Assembly: GCA_036794395.1 (NCBI GenBank)
Contig: DAIRGS010000050.1
Span: 1-32,090 of the forward strand
Length of the DNA stretch: 32,090 nt
Direction of reading: 5' to 3'
From: DASXMX01 sp036794395
Lineage (GTDB): Bacteria; Planctomycetota; Phycisphaerae; Tepidisphaerales; Tepidisphaeraceae
Shown here: piece after piece, positions 6,950 through 15,132 of the stretch
Layout: every line of letters begins with the position of its first letter
Position numbering within the stretch: the stretch's first letter is position 1
Position numbers and translations under genes: made by a program
The notes under the pieces: generated by a model
Told to the model about the DNA's origin: nothing
Database searches by the model: none
Seen by the model: only the letters and a program-made list of their open reading frames with translations

Positions 6950-9028
6950 ATGATGACCTTGCCCGCAAGTATGCTTGCCGCGTGGAACCCCGTATACGTA
7001 GTGTGGCTTGTGTCGGCCGCGATCGTGGTCGGCGGGCTGCTCGTGTTCGGGCTGGACGATGTCCGCCGGACATCGATCACCCGAGTGTGGGCGATTTCAA
7101 GCGTCTGCTTTGCCGAGTCGGTTCGTCGCAAGGTGCTGTGGGTTATCCCGCTGGCGATTTTGGGCGTAATAGCCGTTTCCCTTTTGCAGCATTCGCTGGA
7201 CCCGCAGGAAGCGCTTCGCCAGACAATTAAGTTTTGTTTGTTTGCATCATGTCTGATCATCACGCTGACGGCGTTGATTTTGGCCGCGACGAATCTTCCG
7301 CGCGAAATCGAAAACCGCGTCATCTTCACGATCGTCACCAAGCCGACCACGCGTCTGGAGATTATCCTTGGAAAGATCATTGGCTTTGCGCGGGTGTCGG
7401 GGCTGATCATGGTCATCATGGGCGTGTTCACCTTCGCATACCTTGCGATCGAGAACCGAATACTGACCAACCAGATTGCCGAGCGGCTTAAATCCGAGAC
7501 GGATGAGCCGACTCGCCGGACGCTTCAGGCGTATCAGGAAGCCGGGCTGCTGAGCACCAAGAGCCTTGGGAATGCGGTTGATTACCAGATTTTTGAGCAT
7601 GCACCGAGCGGCAAAGCGGGCGATCCGCAGTGGCTCACCGGGGCATTTGGTTACAGCTTCATTGTTGAATTCAATCTCACCGATCAGGACAAGGCATTGA
7701 TCGAGGCCGCGGCTTCTGATCCGGCCCGGCAGCAGGTGCTGGCGATCAGCACGATGAAGCTCAAACGCACGTCGCCCAATGCCGAAGAGCAGAAGTGGAT
7801 CGCGAGCCGGAAGCTTCCGGTGGAATCGACGGGCCTTGGGCCGGCGCTACCGGGCACTGACTTGACACCGATCCCGATCCCTCAGCTTACGGTGCGGGTG
7901 TTGGATGAGAACCTTGCGGTGATAGTGCCTGACACGCTGATCAACGGCGGGAAGTTGGTGACGGCGAAGCCCGGCATCGATCTGAACTCGACCGATCCTT
8001 ACATCATTCCGTGCGTTCTTCCGCCGGAAGCTTTGCGCAAAATCATTCAGAGCGGCCGGTTTTTCGTCCAGGTGGTTCCCGAAACCAACGCTGTTCAATA
8101 TGAGATCACACCGACTCCGGTGGTATTGGACATAATCGACGGGAACGGCGGCGAGCATGTGATCAAGGCCGCGGGCGGGCCGCGGTTCATCTCGATGGCA
8201 AATCGCTACGGGATGAAGATCGTCGGGAATTCCAAGGGCGAAGGGTCGGTGGCGGTCTTCCGCTTTGAGAATGTTGCGGTCCCATCTAATTTGGATGCGC
8301 CCGTGGTGTTCAAGTTCCGTGGCGGGGTCGAGCGGAGCGGAGATTTCGACGCGACAAAGCCGTGGTCGGAATTAGCGCTCACGGTAATCAATCGTGACAC
8401 GGGCGAACGCTCCGATCCGGTGGCGTTCCATCCTGAAACCAACCATGACCTGCCGGTGCAGGTTCCGGGCAAGTATGTCAAAGGCGGGAACTTTGACGCG
8501 CAGGTGCGCGGGATGGATGACGGCCAGCTGATCGGCATGAGCAAAACCGGGGTGCAGCTTATCTCCGGCGCACACAGTTTCGCGTTCAACCTGCTGTCGA
8601 GCCTGATTATTTTGTGGCTGATGTCGGTGCTGGTGGTTGTGATCGCGATTTTCTGTTCGACGTTTTTGTCGTGGCCGATAGCGATCGTGTTGACGCTGAT
8701 GATTTTGTTTGCGCACTGGGGCGTTGGGCAGCTGGGCGACACCCTGACGCCGGGCGTTGGGCGTAACGTGGCCAGTGATTTGGGCATGCAGGATCCGACG
8801 CAGCTTACGCTGTTCAGTTCATCGGTGGACGCCTTAGCGAAGATACTGACGACGGTCGCGGCGTTCCTGCCGGACTTGGCGAAGTTTCCGGTGATGGAAG
8901 ATATCACGCGCGGGGTTGCGATTCCGCCGGGACAGATCTTTGAGTCGATGGGGGTATTGATCTGCTACGGGTTGCCGCTGGTGGTGATCAGCTACATCAT
9001 TCTGAAGAACAAAGAGGTGGCGCCGTGA
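6950..9028 (+). CDS. ABC-2 type transporter permease with large external domain
   Basis: The protein has 692 residues; GGAGA lies six bases before the ATG at 6950. Membrane segments appear at about 15-35, 63-82, 95-117 and 145-167, then a long soluble region of about 370 residues (170-545) that should be periplasmic, then three or so TM segments in 548-605 and a last one near 672-688 (LICYGLPLVVISYIIL). The motif ENRVIFTIVTKPTTRLEIILGK between TM3 and TM4 is typical of ABC-2 permeases of the NosY/GldF type. The large external domain is not recognisable beyond beta-rich content. It overlaps the next gene by four bases (GTGA), so coupling is likely. With the upstream ATPase it forms an exporter or a machine acting on the envelope. 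Confidence 0.88.
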   Translation: MMTLPASMLAAWNPVYVVWLVSAAIVVGGLLVFGLDDVRRTSITRVWAISSVCFAESVRRKVLWVIPLAILGVIAVSLLQHSLDPQEALRQTIKFCLFASCLIITLTALILAATNLPREIENRVIFTIVTKPTTRLEIILGKIIGFARVSGLIMVIMGVFTFAYLAIENRILTNQIAERLKSETDEPTRRTLQAYQEAGLLSTKSLGNAVDYQIFEHAPSGKAGDPQWLTGAFGYSFIVEFNLTDQDKALIEAAASDPARQQVLAISTMKLKRTSPNAEEQKWIASRKLPVESTGLGPALPGTDLTPIPIPQLTVRVLDENLAVIVPDTLINGGKLVTAKPGIDLNSTDPYIIPCVLPPEALRKIIQSGRFFVQVVPETNAVQYEITPTPVVLDIIDGNGGEHVIKAAGGPRFISMANRYGMKIVGNSKGEGSVAVFRFENVAVPSNLDAPVVFKFRGGVERSGDFDATKPWSELALTVINRDTGERSDPVAFHPETNHDLPVQVPGKYVKGGNFDAQVRGMDDGQLIGMSKTGVQLISGAHSFAFNLLSSLIILWLMSVLVVVIAIFCSTFLSWPIAIVLTLMILFAHWGVGQLGDTLTPGVGRNVASDLGMQDPTQLTLFSSSVDALAKILTTVAAFLPDLAKFPVMEDITRGVAIPPGQIFESMGVLICYGLPLVVISYIILKNKEVAP

Positions 9029-10647
9029 CGCAGCTAGAGGAACCCCCTCGTTCGACGGACCAGGCCCCGCGCCGGCGGGACGTGCGCGCCGGGCGTTTGC
9101 CGGTCGTGGCGATGCTTATCATCAGCCTGGTCGCTTCAGGGTTGACGCGGAACTGGGCGTCAAACTGGAAGGATGAGCATTCGGGAAATCAATCCAAGAC
9201 CGCCGAGCGCGGCGTGCTGAGCGGGATGAACAGCTACGCGCTGGCGTTGATGCTGGGCGGGTTGCGCGGGCCGCTGGTGATGGTGTTGTGGTCGAAGGTT
9301 GAATCGCAAAAGATCGATCGCGATCTTGAAGACATGGACACGATGATCGAATGGATCCGGCTGCTTCAGCCGGAGTTCGACACGGTTCATATCTTTCAGA
9401 TCTGGAACAAGGCGTACAACATCAGCGTGATGATGGCGAGCACCGCCGCCAAGTATCAGACCATTCTGGACGCAGTGGATTACGGCCGGCACGTGGATCA
9501 GGACCGGCCTGGCGATCTGAACATCAACGATTCGCTGGCGCGCGTTTTTGCCGAGAAACTTGGGGGCAAGAACGTTGCCGAGCATTTGTTCTATCGGAAG
9601 CAGTTCCGGCAGGACACGATGACGGAAAGCAGTGGGCAAGCGGCATATCCGGAAGAACAGGGCAAGTATCGGCGGATGGGCTTTAAATTTGTGGATTCCA
9701 AGAAGATGGGGCCCATTCTCGACGATCAAAACAATCTGCTTCCGCAGTTTACGACGCCGCTTTTTGACCGGCCATCGGATCTCGCCGGCAATCAGTGGAA
9801 TGATGGATCGGAGCTGCAGTACCTGAAGAAGTACGAGCCATTTCCGTATGGCGTTCCGCCGACGGCAATGGGCTACAACTACGCCAAGCGGGCCGAGGTT
9901 GCGATGACGGTGGGCGGGCAGCGTCCGCTGCAAATCAGCGACACGGTGGTGGATTCGCGTCCGGGCCTGATGCTTAAGCAGTGGGCGGAAGAGGAAGCCG
10001 AGCGCGCGGTCAACAGTGAATCCAGGGCCCTGGGCGCGCCCCGAGAAGCGGATGGGCACGTTCTTGAATTGTCGACGGCACCGGCGACTCCCGATGCGAA
10101 AATACCGGACCCGCACGCACTGCAATCCGCGATTTACAGCTACCAGCTGACGGCCCGTATCTGTGCTGATGCACTGAACGAATACGAGCGGCACCTGGCC
10201 AACCCGCAATACGTGAATCCGTATCAGACTTACACGTCGCACCTGGAAGAATTGCGATCGATGCAAATCCTGGCGACGGCCGATGCCGCGTACGCTCGGG
10301 CAATGGCCGGGCCCTCGGCGGATCGCGCTGCCCTGCTGCGCGCCGCGGCCACCAATTACCGCGAGGTTCGCGCTCAATATGAGCGAATGCTGCTAAGGTA
10401 CGCCACGGAGGAAGCGGTGGCCGGGCCGCTTTATCGGAATAACAAAACGATCGACCTGGATCGGATGAACCCCGAGGACCTGCACCTGCTGTTCATTCAA
10501 ATGCTGGCGAAGGTGGCACAACTCCCCAAAATACAGCGTGAATACGATGAGCCGCGGGATGATTACGGTTCTCATATCAATCGAGCGGACGCCCGGCTGC
10601 GATTGCTGGCGGCTTATGATGCGCCGTCGATTCTTCAGATTCACTGA
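9025..10647 (+). CDS. Conserved membrane-anchored helical protein of the ABC operon
   Basis: The 540-residue product starts at GTG 9025 inside the stop of the permease gene. A single TM segment (about 27-44, VVAMLIISLVASGLTRNW) is followed by a soluble, mainly helical protein. The segment LGGLRGPLVMVLWSKVESQK ... WIRLLQPEFDTVHIFQIWNKAYNIS resembles a TPR-like family found beside ABC-2 transporters in planctomycetes and verrucomicrobia, with the common pattern GGFRG...LQP.F...W..AYN. No enzymatic motif is visible. The C-terminal half has long amphipathic helices (about 365-460). It may be an accessory subunit of the transporter; this is inferred from the overlap and conservation of context, not from a known function. 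Confidence 0.75.
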   Translation: MTQLEEPPRSTDQAPRRRDVRAGRLPVVAMLIISLVASGLTRNWASNWKDEHSGNQSKTAERGVLSGMNSYALALMLGGLRGPLVMVLWSKVESQKIDRDLEDMDTMIEWIRLLQPEFDTVHIFQIWNKAYNISVMMASTAAKYQTILDAVDYGRHVDQDRPGDLNINDSLARVFAEKLGGKNVAEHLFYRKQFRQDTMTESSGQAAYPEEQGKYRRMGFKFVDSKKMGPILDDQNNLLPQFTTPLFDRPSDLAGNQWNDGSELQYLKKYEPFPYGVPPTAMGYNYAKRAEVAMTVGGQRPLQISDTVVDSRPGLMLKQWAEEEAERAVNSESRALGAPREADGHVLELSTAPATPDAKIPDPHALQSAIYSYQLTARICADALNEYERHLANPQYVNPYQTYTSHLEELRSMQILATADAAYARAMAGPSADRAALLRAAATNYREVRAQYERMLLRYATEEAVAGPLYRNNKTIDLDRMNPEDLHLLFIQMLAKVAQLPKIQREYDEPRDDYGSHINRADARLRLLAAYDAPSILQIH

Positions 10648-10742
10648 CTTAGTCGCGATTTAGCTAGTCGTGGGATTGGGCCATCAGATGGCATCGCAAT
10701 CTCAGATGACGTTTGTGATAAATAGATGGGGATGCACTTATC

Positions 10743-10804
10743 ACCGGCATTGAATTGTGAATTCGGAGGGGGATTCCAATTCCGACCCTGTCGTTAATGC
10801 CGGT
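10743..10804. repeat. Inverted repeat after the ABC operon
   Basis: ACCGGCATT (10743-10751) and AATGCCGGT (10796-10804) form perfect 9-bp arms around a 44-bp loop. It lies between the end of the ABC operon and the truncated ImmA/IrrE gene, at the left edge of the accessory region. There is no T-tract, so it is not a classical terminator. The rest of 10648-10863 shows no gene. Confidence 0.4.
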
Positions 10805-10863
10805 CGGTCATGGTGCAATGCCCGCCCCACCAATCTCCCCTTCTGCCCCCACGTTTTGCATAT

Positions 10864-11154
10864 TTACCATTTTGGGCACTCAGTCTTGACCCGCATTCCC
10901 TGTTCGCCCTCTCTCCTTCTTTCGGGCATAAGTAGCAGTGTCCCCCTTTCCCCTGTAAGGTCGTGCGTGATGAACGCCACGGTGGAGAACCGTTCCTCGA
11001 GCCGCGGGGTTGGAACGAGGTCGATCCGGTAGGCGACGTCGACGATCTCTTCAATTGGAATCGGAATCGTATCCGGCACATGGTTGTCGGCCAGACATTT
11101 TCGAGTCGCGTCAATGATTTCGCCGGGCGTATAGATCGGCACGTGAATGGCCAT
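10864..11154 (-). pseudogene. ImmA/IrrE-type protein, truncated before its active site
   Basis: The frame from ATG 11154 gives 96 residues. The first 67 look like the N-terminus of an ImmA/IrrE (DUF955) metallopeptidase: IPIPIEEIVDVAYRIDLVPTP followed by ERFSTVAFITHDLT. In intact relatives this leads into a strand and then the HExxH zinc motif. Here the similarity stops at about 10954 and is replaced by GERGTLLLMPERRREGEQG, with no HExxH on any frame nearby. The gene lies 31 bp behind an XRE regulator, the usual partner: ImmA-like proteases remove such repressors. A deletion or insertion has thus removed the catalytic part. The remaining ORF may still be translated. Family assignment is moderate. 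Confidence 0.6.
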
Positions 11155-11185
11155 TCACGAAGTTTACGAACCGACAGGCCCTCTG

Positions 11186-11551
11186 CTACTGCCTGCTCCG
11201 AATGAACTGGATGAGTTCGTCCATCTTTTCCTTGGCGAGTGGCTCTCCATCCAAGGTCCTGAAAAGCACCGGAAGCTTTTCCGCCACCTCCGCATCGTCA
11301 AGCAACGGCTGTGGGATTTGCTTGCGAGCCAGGCTCGCAAGGCTGCTCATCTCAAACCATTCGCCGCTCCCCACCTTAACGCCCAATGCAGTCGCCAGCT
11401 TCCGCATGAACGCGTCGTCGTCCGGTGGATTGAAAATTCCTCTCTCAAGCTTCGAATGGTTGCCCGCGTCGTAGCCGTTCGCCTCGCAGAACGACCGAAG
11501 CGAACGACCGAAGTTGATACGCCTCTCTTTGATAAAGTCGCCGAACGTCAT
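11186..11551 (-). CDS. XRE-family transcriptional regulator
   Basis: The protein has 121 residues from ATG 11551, with GGAAGGG about nine bases upstream; a longer frame to 11617 would run through the palindromic operator and is rejected. The start is MTFGDFIKERRINFGRSLRS, then FCEANGYDAGNHSKLERGIF, which is the helix-turn-helix of the XRE/Cro-CI type (residues about 16-55, recognition helix near 29-38). The rest is helical and ends MDELIQFIRSRQ. It precedes a truncated ImmA/IrrE gene by 31 bp, the common two-gene layout in mobile elements and stress-response modules. The perfect palindrome over its probable promoter suggests that it represses itself. Confidence 0.85.
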   Translation of the reverse strand: MTFGDFIKERRINFGRSLRSFCEANGYDAGNHSKLERGIFNPPDDDAFMRKLATALGVKVGSGEWFEMSSLASLARKQIPQPLLDDAEVAEKLPVLFRTLDGEPLAKEKMDELIQFIRSRQ

Positions 11552-11582
11552 AGTTACGCCCTTCCGTGGCACCCCGCGCCAC

Positions 11583-11603
11583 TGTTGTAATAGTATTACA
11601 ACA
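11583..11603. promoter_or_regulatory. Perfect 21-bp palindrome, likely operator of the XRE gene
   Basis: TGTTGTAATA-G-TATTACAACA has 10-bp perfect arms around a single central base, 32-52 bp before the ATG of the XRE gene. Read on the minus strand, TACTAT within it can serve as a -10 with TTGCCT 16 bp upstream as -35, so a bound repressor would block the promoter. Autorepression is an inference from position and symmetry. Confidence 0.65.
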
Positions 11604-11827
11604 CTCACCGAAGGCAAGTTCTTTGGTAAAAAAATTTAAGGTCGAACAAAGGGGCGATGGGCGCCGCAGGGAAGCGAATTGCGGGAGTGAGGTGGGAGGG
11701 GCGTGCAGGACGAGGTGTGCGGGGGCAGAAGGCGGAGTAGATTTCGGTTTTCTGCGTGTTTCAGGAGGTTGTGCCGGGGTCGCCGGCGAGCCGGGCGGGA
11801 ATCGCTTAAAACCCGTCGCCGTGCCAC

Positions 11828-11899
11828 CTAAGGAAATCGAAGACGCGGCCGTTTTCTATGCTCGTAAAAATCGGCAATGATTTTCAGCTCTTGCGCCAT
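11828..11899 (-). pseudogene. Stub resembling the start of a DGR accessory (avd-like) gene
   Basis: Behind the FGE-fold gene, 88 bp after its stop, a short frame reads MAQELKIIADFYEHRKRPR and ends after 23 codons. The first dozen residues fit my memory of the N-terminus of avd-type four-helix-bundle proteins of diversity-generating retroelements (ELKVIADFYDFMLWL...). After the Y the similarity stops, as if the gene had been cut. The position right after a probable variable repeat is where avd sits in many DGR cassettes. This call rests on a short match and on context, so it needs a homology search; it could be chance. The rest of 11604-11987 shows no other gene. Confidence 0.45.
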
Positions 11900-11987
11900 G
11901 CCGAAATACCCCTCACGGAAACGCTAAAAAAATTCGCCCCTCGCTTCGCTCGGAAGGCAAAGAGTAAGAGGGAAAAAGAGCAAAGGG

Positions 11988-12110
11988 TTAGAAGTCCAGG
12001 CAAACACGGAACCCGATGCTGCGGCCCCGGTTGCCGGGCGCGTGGCCGCCGTGGCGAGACGCGGCGCGGCAGACGCGCGAACCGCTGGTCCACGAGCCGC
12101 CGCGCAGAAC
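11988..12110 (-). repeat. Probable DGR variable repeat (VR)
   Basis: Residues 240-279 of the FGE-fold protein. At the 15 positions where relatives have asparagine (or Asp at 265), the codons are ACC AGC GGT, CGC GTC, TCT, CAC GGC GGC CAC, GGC AAC and GGC CGC AGC. All end in C or T, and each can arise from AAC, AAT or GAC by changes at adenines alone. The invariant codons between them contain almost no adenine. No template repeat was found in the window. Confidence 0.5.
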
Positions 12111-12827
12111 ACGCGACGTACCCTCGGCAGGCCCGGTCGGGTCCGTGGCATCGCCGCCATAGGGTCCGTAGAAGTCGCCGCACCATTGCCAGACGTTCCC
12201 GTGCATGTCGTAGAGACCCCATTTGTTGGGGGCCTTGGTTCCGACGGGGTGCGTCATCCTCGTCCCGATGAATGCATCATTCGGCAAATCGACGCCACTG
12301 TTGTCGTGATACCATCCGGCTTCACCCAGAGCTTGGTCACCGTCGCCGGTGTAAAAGCGTGTCGTGGTTCCGGCCCGGCAGGCGCATTCCCACTCGGCCT
12401 CGGTGGGGAGGCGGTATTTCTTGCCCTCTTTTTCGCCAAGGCGGCGGCAGAAGTCGCGGGCATCGTCCCAGCTTACTTGCTCCACGGGAAGATCCCGGCC
12501 GGTAAAATGGCTCGGAGTGGTCCCCATGACCGCCGACCACTGCGCCTGGGTCACCGGAGTGGTCTGCATGAAAAACCCCCTCGTCAACGTCACCTTGTGC
12601 GGGATCTCGTCATCAGAGCGTCCTTCTTCCGTTTGAGGGCTTCCCATCTGAAATGTGCCCGGCGGGATCGGGACGAGCTTCATGCCAATCGAGTTAGTGA
12701 TCGCCTCTGCGCGTTTGGGGTTCCGCCGCGAGACCTGAGCGAATGTCGGCGAAACAAGCAGCGCGCTCCAGCACATCAAGCATGCCAGCGCGGGAAGTCC
12801 GGAGACGGATTTTGCGAAGGCGATCAT
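11988..12827 (-). CDS. Secreted FGE/SUMF1-fold protein, probable DGR target
   Basis: The 279-residue product has a signal peptide (1-30, cleavage near TFA-QV). The formylglycine-generating-enzyme (FGE-sulfatase) fold follows: NSIGMKLVPIPPGTFQMGS (45-63), PVTQAQWSAVMG (91-102), PVEQVSWDDARDFCRRL (114-130), YRLPTEAEWECACRAG (138-153), GLYDMHGNVWQWCGDFYG (204-221) and RVLRGGSW...GFRVC (239-276). The paired active-site cysteines of true FGE are not evident, so it is probably not a catalyst but a ligand-binding C-type-lectin-like protein. The last 40 residues have the layout of DGR variable regions: invariant GGSW, CRAA, R, AP, R and IGFR separated by scattered T, S, G, R, H residues. Its gene is followed by a stub that resembles avd. 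ATG at 12827 is the start. Confidence 0.85.
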   Translation of the reverse strand: MIAFAKSVSGLPALACLMCWSALLVSPTFAQVSRRNPKRAEAITNSIGMKLVPIPPGTFQMGSPQTEEGRSDDEIPHKVTLTRGFFMQTTPVTQAQWSAVMGTTPSHFTGRDLPVEQVSWDDARDFCRRLGEKEGKKYRLPTEAEWECACRAGTTTRFYTGDGDQALGEAGWYHDNSGVDLPNDAFIGTRMTHPVGTKAPNKWGLYDMHGNVWQWCGDFYGPYGGDATDPTGPAEGTSRVLRGGSWTSGSRVCRAASRHGGHAPGNRGRSIGFRVCLDF

Positions 12828-12950
12828 ATACCCAGATCTGATTGGGGGCGCGGGTTGTACCCGCCAGCCCCGACGACCGGGCTGAGCATACCACGATCAG
12901 CCTCGCTCGGGCAACTTTGCAATGCGAATCCCGCGCGCAAGTCGGAACTT

Positions 12951-12989
12951 CCGCCGATGAAATGGGATAGCGAGCCCGCTCCGTCCGCC
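12951..12989. repeat. 39-bp dispersed repeat, copy 1
   Basis: The core CCGCCGATGAAATGG, one variable base, ATAGCGAGCCC, six variable bases and TCCGCC occurs again at 15897-15935 with 35 of 39 bases identical. Copy 1 lies between the FGE-fold gene and the first DUF5615 gene. The rest of 12828-13057 shows no gene. Confidence 0.7.
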
Positions 12990-13057
12990 CTTCGGCGAGT
13001 TGGATCTTGCGGGGGATTGAGACGGTGGAGTGTCGCACTGCCGACAGGGTCGCCGAG

Positions 13058-13411
13058 TCACACCTTTCGAATGCGGTGCCGGCCCGGCTCGATGACGACG
13101 AAGGATGATTGCAATTGCTCTTGGCTGTAGAGCGTCAAGGCGCGGGCGAGTTCGGTGTGTACCGCTTGTTGTGTCGAGGGCAGGATGCGCAGGTAGATCA
13201 CGCCCGGGCCGGACGCCTGGACGAAGACCAACGCTCCGAAATCGCGGTCGCGGGTGACGAAGATTCGGCCTTGGTCGTGGGCGGTGCGCAGCAACTCAAC
13301 ATCCTTCGCCCTGGCCATGCCGAGGTCCGCGGCGGAGATCACCTCGTGCCCGAGATCTCTCAGGAAGTTGATCGTTAGCGCATAGACGTCCTGATCGGCG
13401 AGAAACTTCAT
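13058..13411 (-). CDS. DUF5615 PIN-like toxin, pair 1
   Basis: The protein has 117 residues from ATG 13411. MKFLADQDVY with early acidic residues, then GHEVISAADLGMARAKDVELL, and IFVTRDRDFGALVF with the conserved D-x-DFG are the marks of the DUF5615 (PIN-like, VapC45-type) family. Members are presumed RNases and the toxin half of type II modules. The gene follows a DUF433 gene by 11 bp, the standard order antitoxin then toxin. Length and motifs are complete, so it should be functional. Its end lies close to a 39-bp repeat. The RNase activity is inferred from the family. Confidence 0.87.
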   Translation of the reverse strand: MKFLADQDVYALTINFLRDLGHEVISAADLGMARAKDVELLRTAHDQGRIFVTRDRDFGALVFVQASGPGVIYLRILPSTQQAVHTELARALTLYSQEQLQSSFVVIEPGRHRIRKV

Positions 13412-13422
13412 GGGGCAAACCC

Positions 13423-13653
13423 CTATGGAGTGGTCGCCAGGTGGATGTCTTCTGCCGCCAGCACGTCAATGGCGTGTTGGATGCATGCGCGAATGTCCTG
13501 CTCTTCAAGATCGGGGTAGTAATCGCGGATGATTTGGCCAAAACCGATGCCCTCGCGAACGAGTTCCAGAACGCTCTGCACGGGAATGCGTGTGGCCGCG
13601 ACGCAGGGCTTGCCGAAATGAATCTCAGGATCGACGGTAATTCTATCTTGCAT
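13423..13653 (-). CDS. DUF433 antitoxin, pair 1
   Basis: The protein has 76 residues from ATG 13653 with AGGAG five bases upstream. The hallmark of DUF433 (VapB45-like, winged helix-turn-helix) is present: DPEIHFGKPCVAATRIPVQS, then VLELVREGIGFGQIIRDYYP and DIRACIQHAID. It should neutralise the DUF5615 partner just downstream and repress the operon. The promoter at 13671-13698 starts the transcript about ten bases before the ribosome binding site. Similarity to the second DUF433 gene (15597-15833) is moderate, so the two pairs are not a recent duplication. Confidence 0.88.
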   Translation of the reverse strand: MQDRITVDPEIHFGKPCVAATRIPVQSVLELVREGIGFGQIIRDYYPDLEEQDIRACIQHAIDVLAAEDIHLATTP

Positions 13654-13670
13654 CGTTGCTCCTGCTCATC

Positions 13671-13698
13671 AGCATAAAAACGCCGCAGCCCATGTCAA
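13671..13698 (-). promoter_or_regulatory. Sigma-70-like promoter of toxin-antitoxin pair 1
   Basis: On the minus strand a perfect TTGACA (plus 13693-13698) is followed after 16 bp by TATGCT (plus 13671-13676), 17 bp before the ATG of the DUF433 gene. Confidence 0.6.
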
Positions 13699-14145
13699 TC
13701 CATAAGGTCCGTCTTGACGATGAATTATAGCAACGCAGGCCCTCTCGATCCGCCAACCCTACGCCGAGTCCCTGCGGGTAATCAAGACGGTGGAATAGTC
13801 GATGTAATCCTTCGGTCCGGAGGCATACACTGTTTCCCAACGGATGTCGGCTAGGAGGCATGGGCAGAGCATCGGTCGACCAATCGGGATTTGAAGTATA
13901 TGGATGGCCGAACGCAGTCAAGTCGGCGAGCCTCTCCTTCAAGCTGCCCTTAATAACGGCGTCTACTTCACGGTCACGGTCGTCGGGGTCGAAGGAGCTT
14001 CGATTGAGCGACTCACATCATACTTCCCCTGGGAAAGCAGTCCCGGCGCGCCGGGATCGGCGTTGACCTGTTCGAGCCAACAGTCTCGCCGCGGCGACCA
14101 GCCTTGGACCGTTCTTCACCTTCGGTTTCGGCTCGCGTTTCGCGT
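13699..14145. other. Stretch without a convincing gene
   Basis: Between the promoter of pair 1 and the FRG gene I see several open frames on both strands (for example 13643-13942 minus and 13860-14066 plus), but none has a good start, codon use like the neighbours or a family I know. It may hold remnants of a lost accessory gene. Confidence 0.5.
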
Positions 14146-15132
14146 ATGCTCGGCGAAATGTTCGTCCCCGACCAAAACATCTTCGACGCGATTCCTGTCA
14201 CGCGCCATGCCTCTGAAGAGGATGCCGCCGCCGGGCTTCAGAAGCTCGGTCAGGTTGGCACTGCGCCGAACCCGCAGTGGCTGTTCCGTGGCCAGGTATC
14301 GCGGCAGCCGAAGCGCAAATGGCCGCCCGTCGATGAACCTCAAGTGAAGATGCATGCTCTGGAGATGGAGCAGTTGCAGCCGTCCGATTACCGGGAGTTG
14401 GAAGCTCGTCTTGAGAAAGGCGAGTCGAAAGCCGGGTTGGACCCGATCTATGGCGATCGGGTTGTCGGCATCCGATCAACGTTGACCACATATCTAATGC
14501 AGTGCCATTCGTGCTGGGGCGATACGGCCATACAGGCGTGGTTCGTGGGGCTGGCAGGGTCGTCAAAGGCCGACAAGCTGCTGAGTATCGGACAACACTA
14601 TGGGTTGCGAACGCACCTGATGGATTGGTCGGCCGATTGGGAAGCGGCGATGTGGTTCGCGTCGCATCAATGGACGACGGGCGATTACGTTAAAGGCGGC
14701 GATGGCGTGATTTACCAGCTCAAGGTCCGAGACCTGGTTCAAGCGGAGCACGACGCCAATGCCGCCCTTGGACTTGTGATTCCGAATGCAATGCGTCGCC
14801 ATGTCGATATTCGCGATACACCCGCACTCCTCGCGCCGCGGGCTAGCGCCCAGCGCGGCGCTTCAATCGCCAACGTCGAATCGCCGTGCTTCCTGCAAGA
14901 ACTCATCAGGCAAAACGCGCTGAGCGTCCATGTATTCCCTCGCGGCACGACCCCGTCATCACTAAACTCGATCACGAAGGAGCAGCTCGTACCCCCGGCC
15001 GATCAAATGGCTGCGCTGTTCGATGAAGCCGGCCAAGGCGGCGCGCTGTTTCAACATGCGATCGGGTGGATTCATGCGAATTTCCCGACGCTCACGCCAA
15101 CCGTTCACGACCGAGGTCTTATCTTCGCCTGA
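14146..15132 (+). CDS. FRG-domain protein
   Basis: The product has 328 residues from ATG 14146; ATGs at 14104 and 14158 are alternatives and none has a good Shine-Dalgarno sequence. The FRG domain is clear: WLFRGQ (45-50), then IGQHYGLRTHLMDWSADWEA followed by AMWFAS, then GVIYQLKV, and later APRASAQRGA...SPCFLQELI and a late VHVFPRG. FRG proteins are of unknown biochemical function, but are frequent in accessory islands and near phage-defence genes. The gene stands alone on the plus strand among minus-strand toxin-antitoxin pairs. Its last 171 bp are overlapped by the frameshifted toxin on the other strand, an overlap that I think is secondary. Confidence 0.82.
   Translation: MLGEMFVPDQNIFDAIPVTRHASEEDAAAGLQKLGQVGTAPNPQWLFRGQVSRQPKRKWPPVDEPQVKMHALEMEQLQPSDYRELEARLEKGESKAGLDPIYGDRVVGIRSTLTTYLMQCHSCWGDTAIQAWFVGLAGSSKADKLLSIGQHYGLRTHLMDWSADWEAAMWFASHQWTTGDYVKGGDGVIYQLKVRDLVQAEHDANAALGLVIPNAMRRHVDIRDTPALLAPRASAQRGASIANVESPCFLQELIRQNALSVHVFPRGTTPSSLNSITKEQLVPPADQMAALFDEAGQGGALFQHAIGWIHANFPTLTPTVHDRGLIFA

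Noticed and set aside
9160..10377. 405-residue antisense frame
   Set aside because: It lies wholly opposite a well-supported gene and reflects its high third-position GC.
12361..12505. FGE-fold protein as a true formylglycine-generating enzyme
   Set aside because: The catalytic cysteine pair is not evident, there is no sulfatase gene nearby, and the C-terminus has the DGR variable pattern.
13643..13942. 99-residue frame on the minus strand
   Set aside because: It overlaps the antitoxin promoter, has no known family and has irregular codon use.
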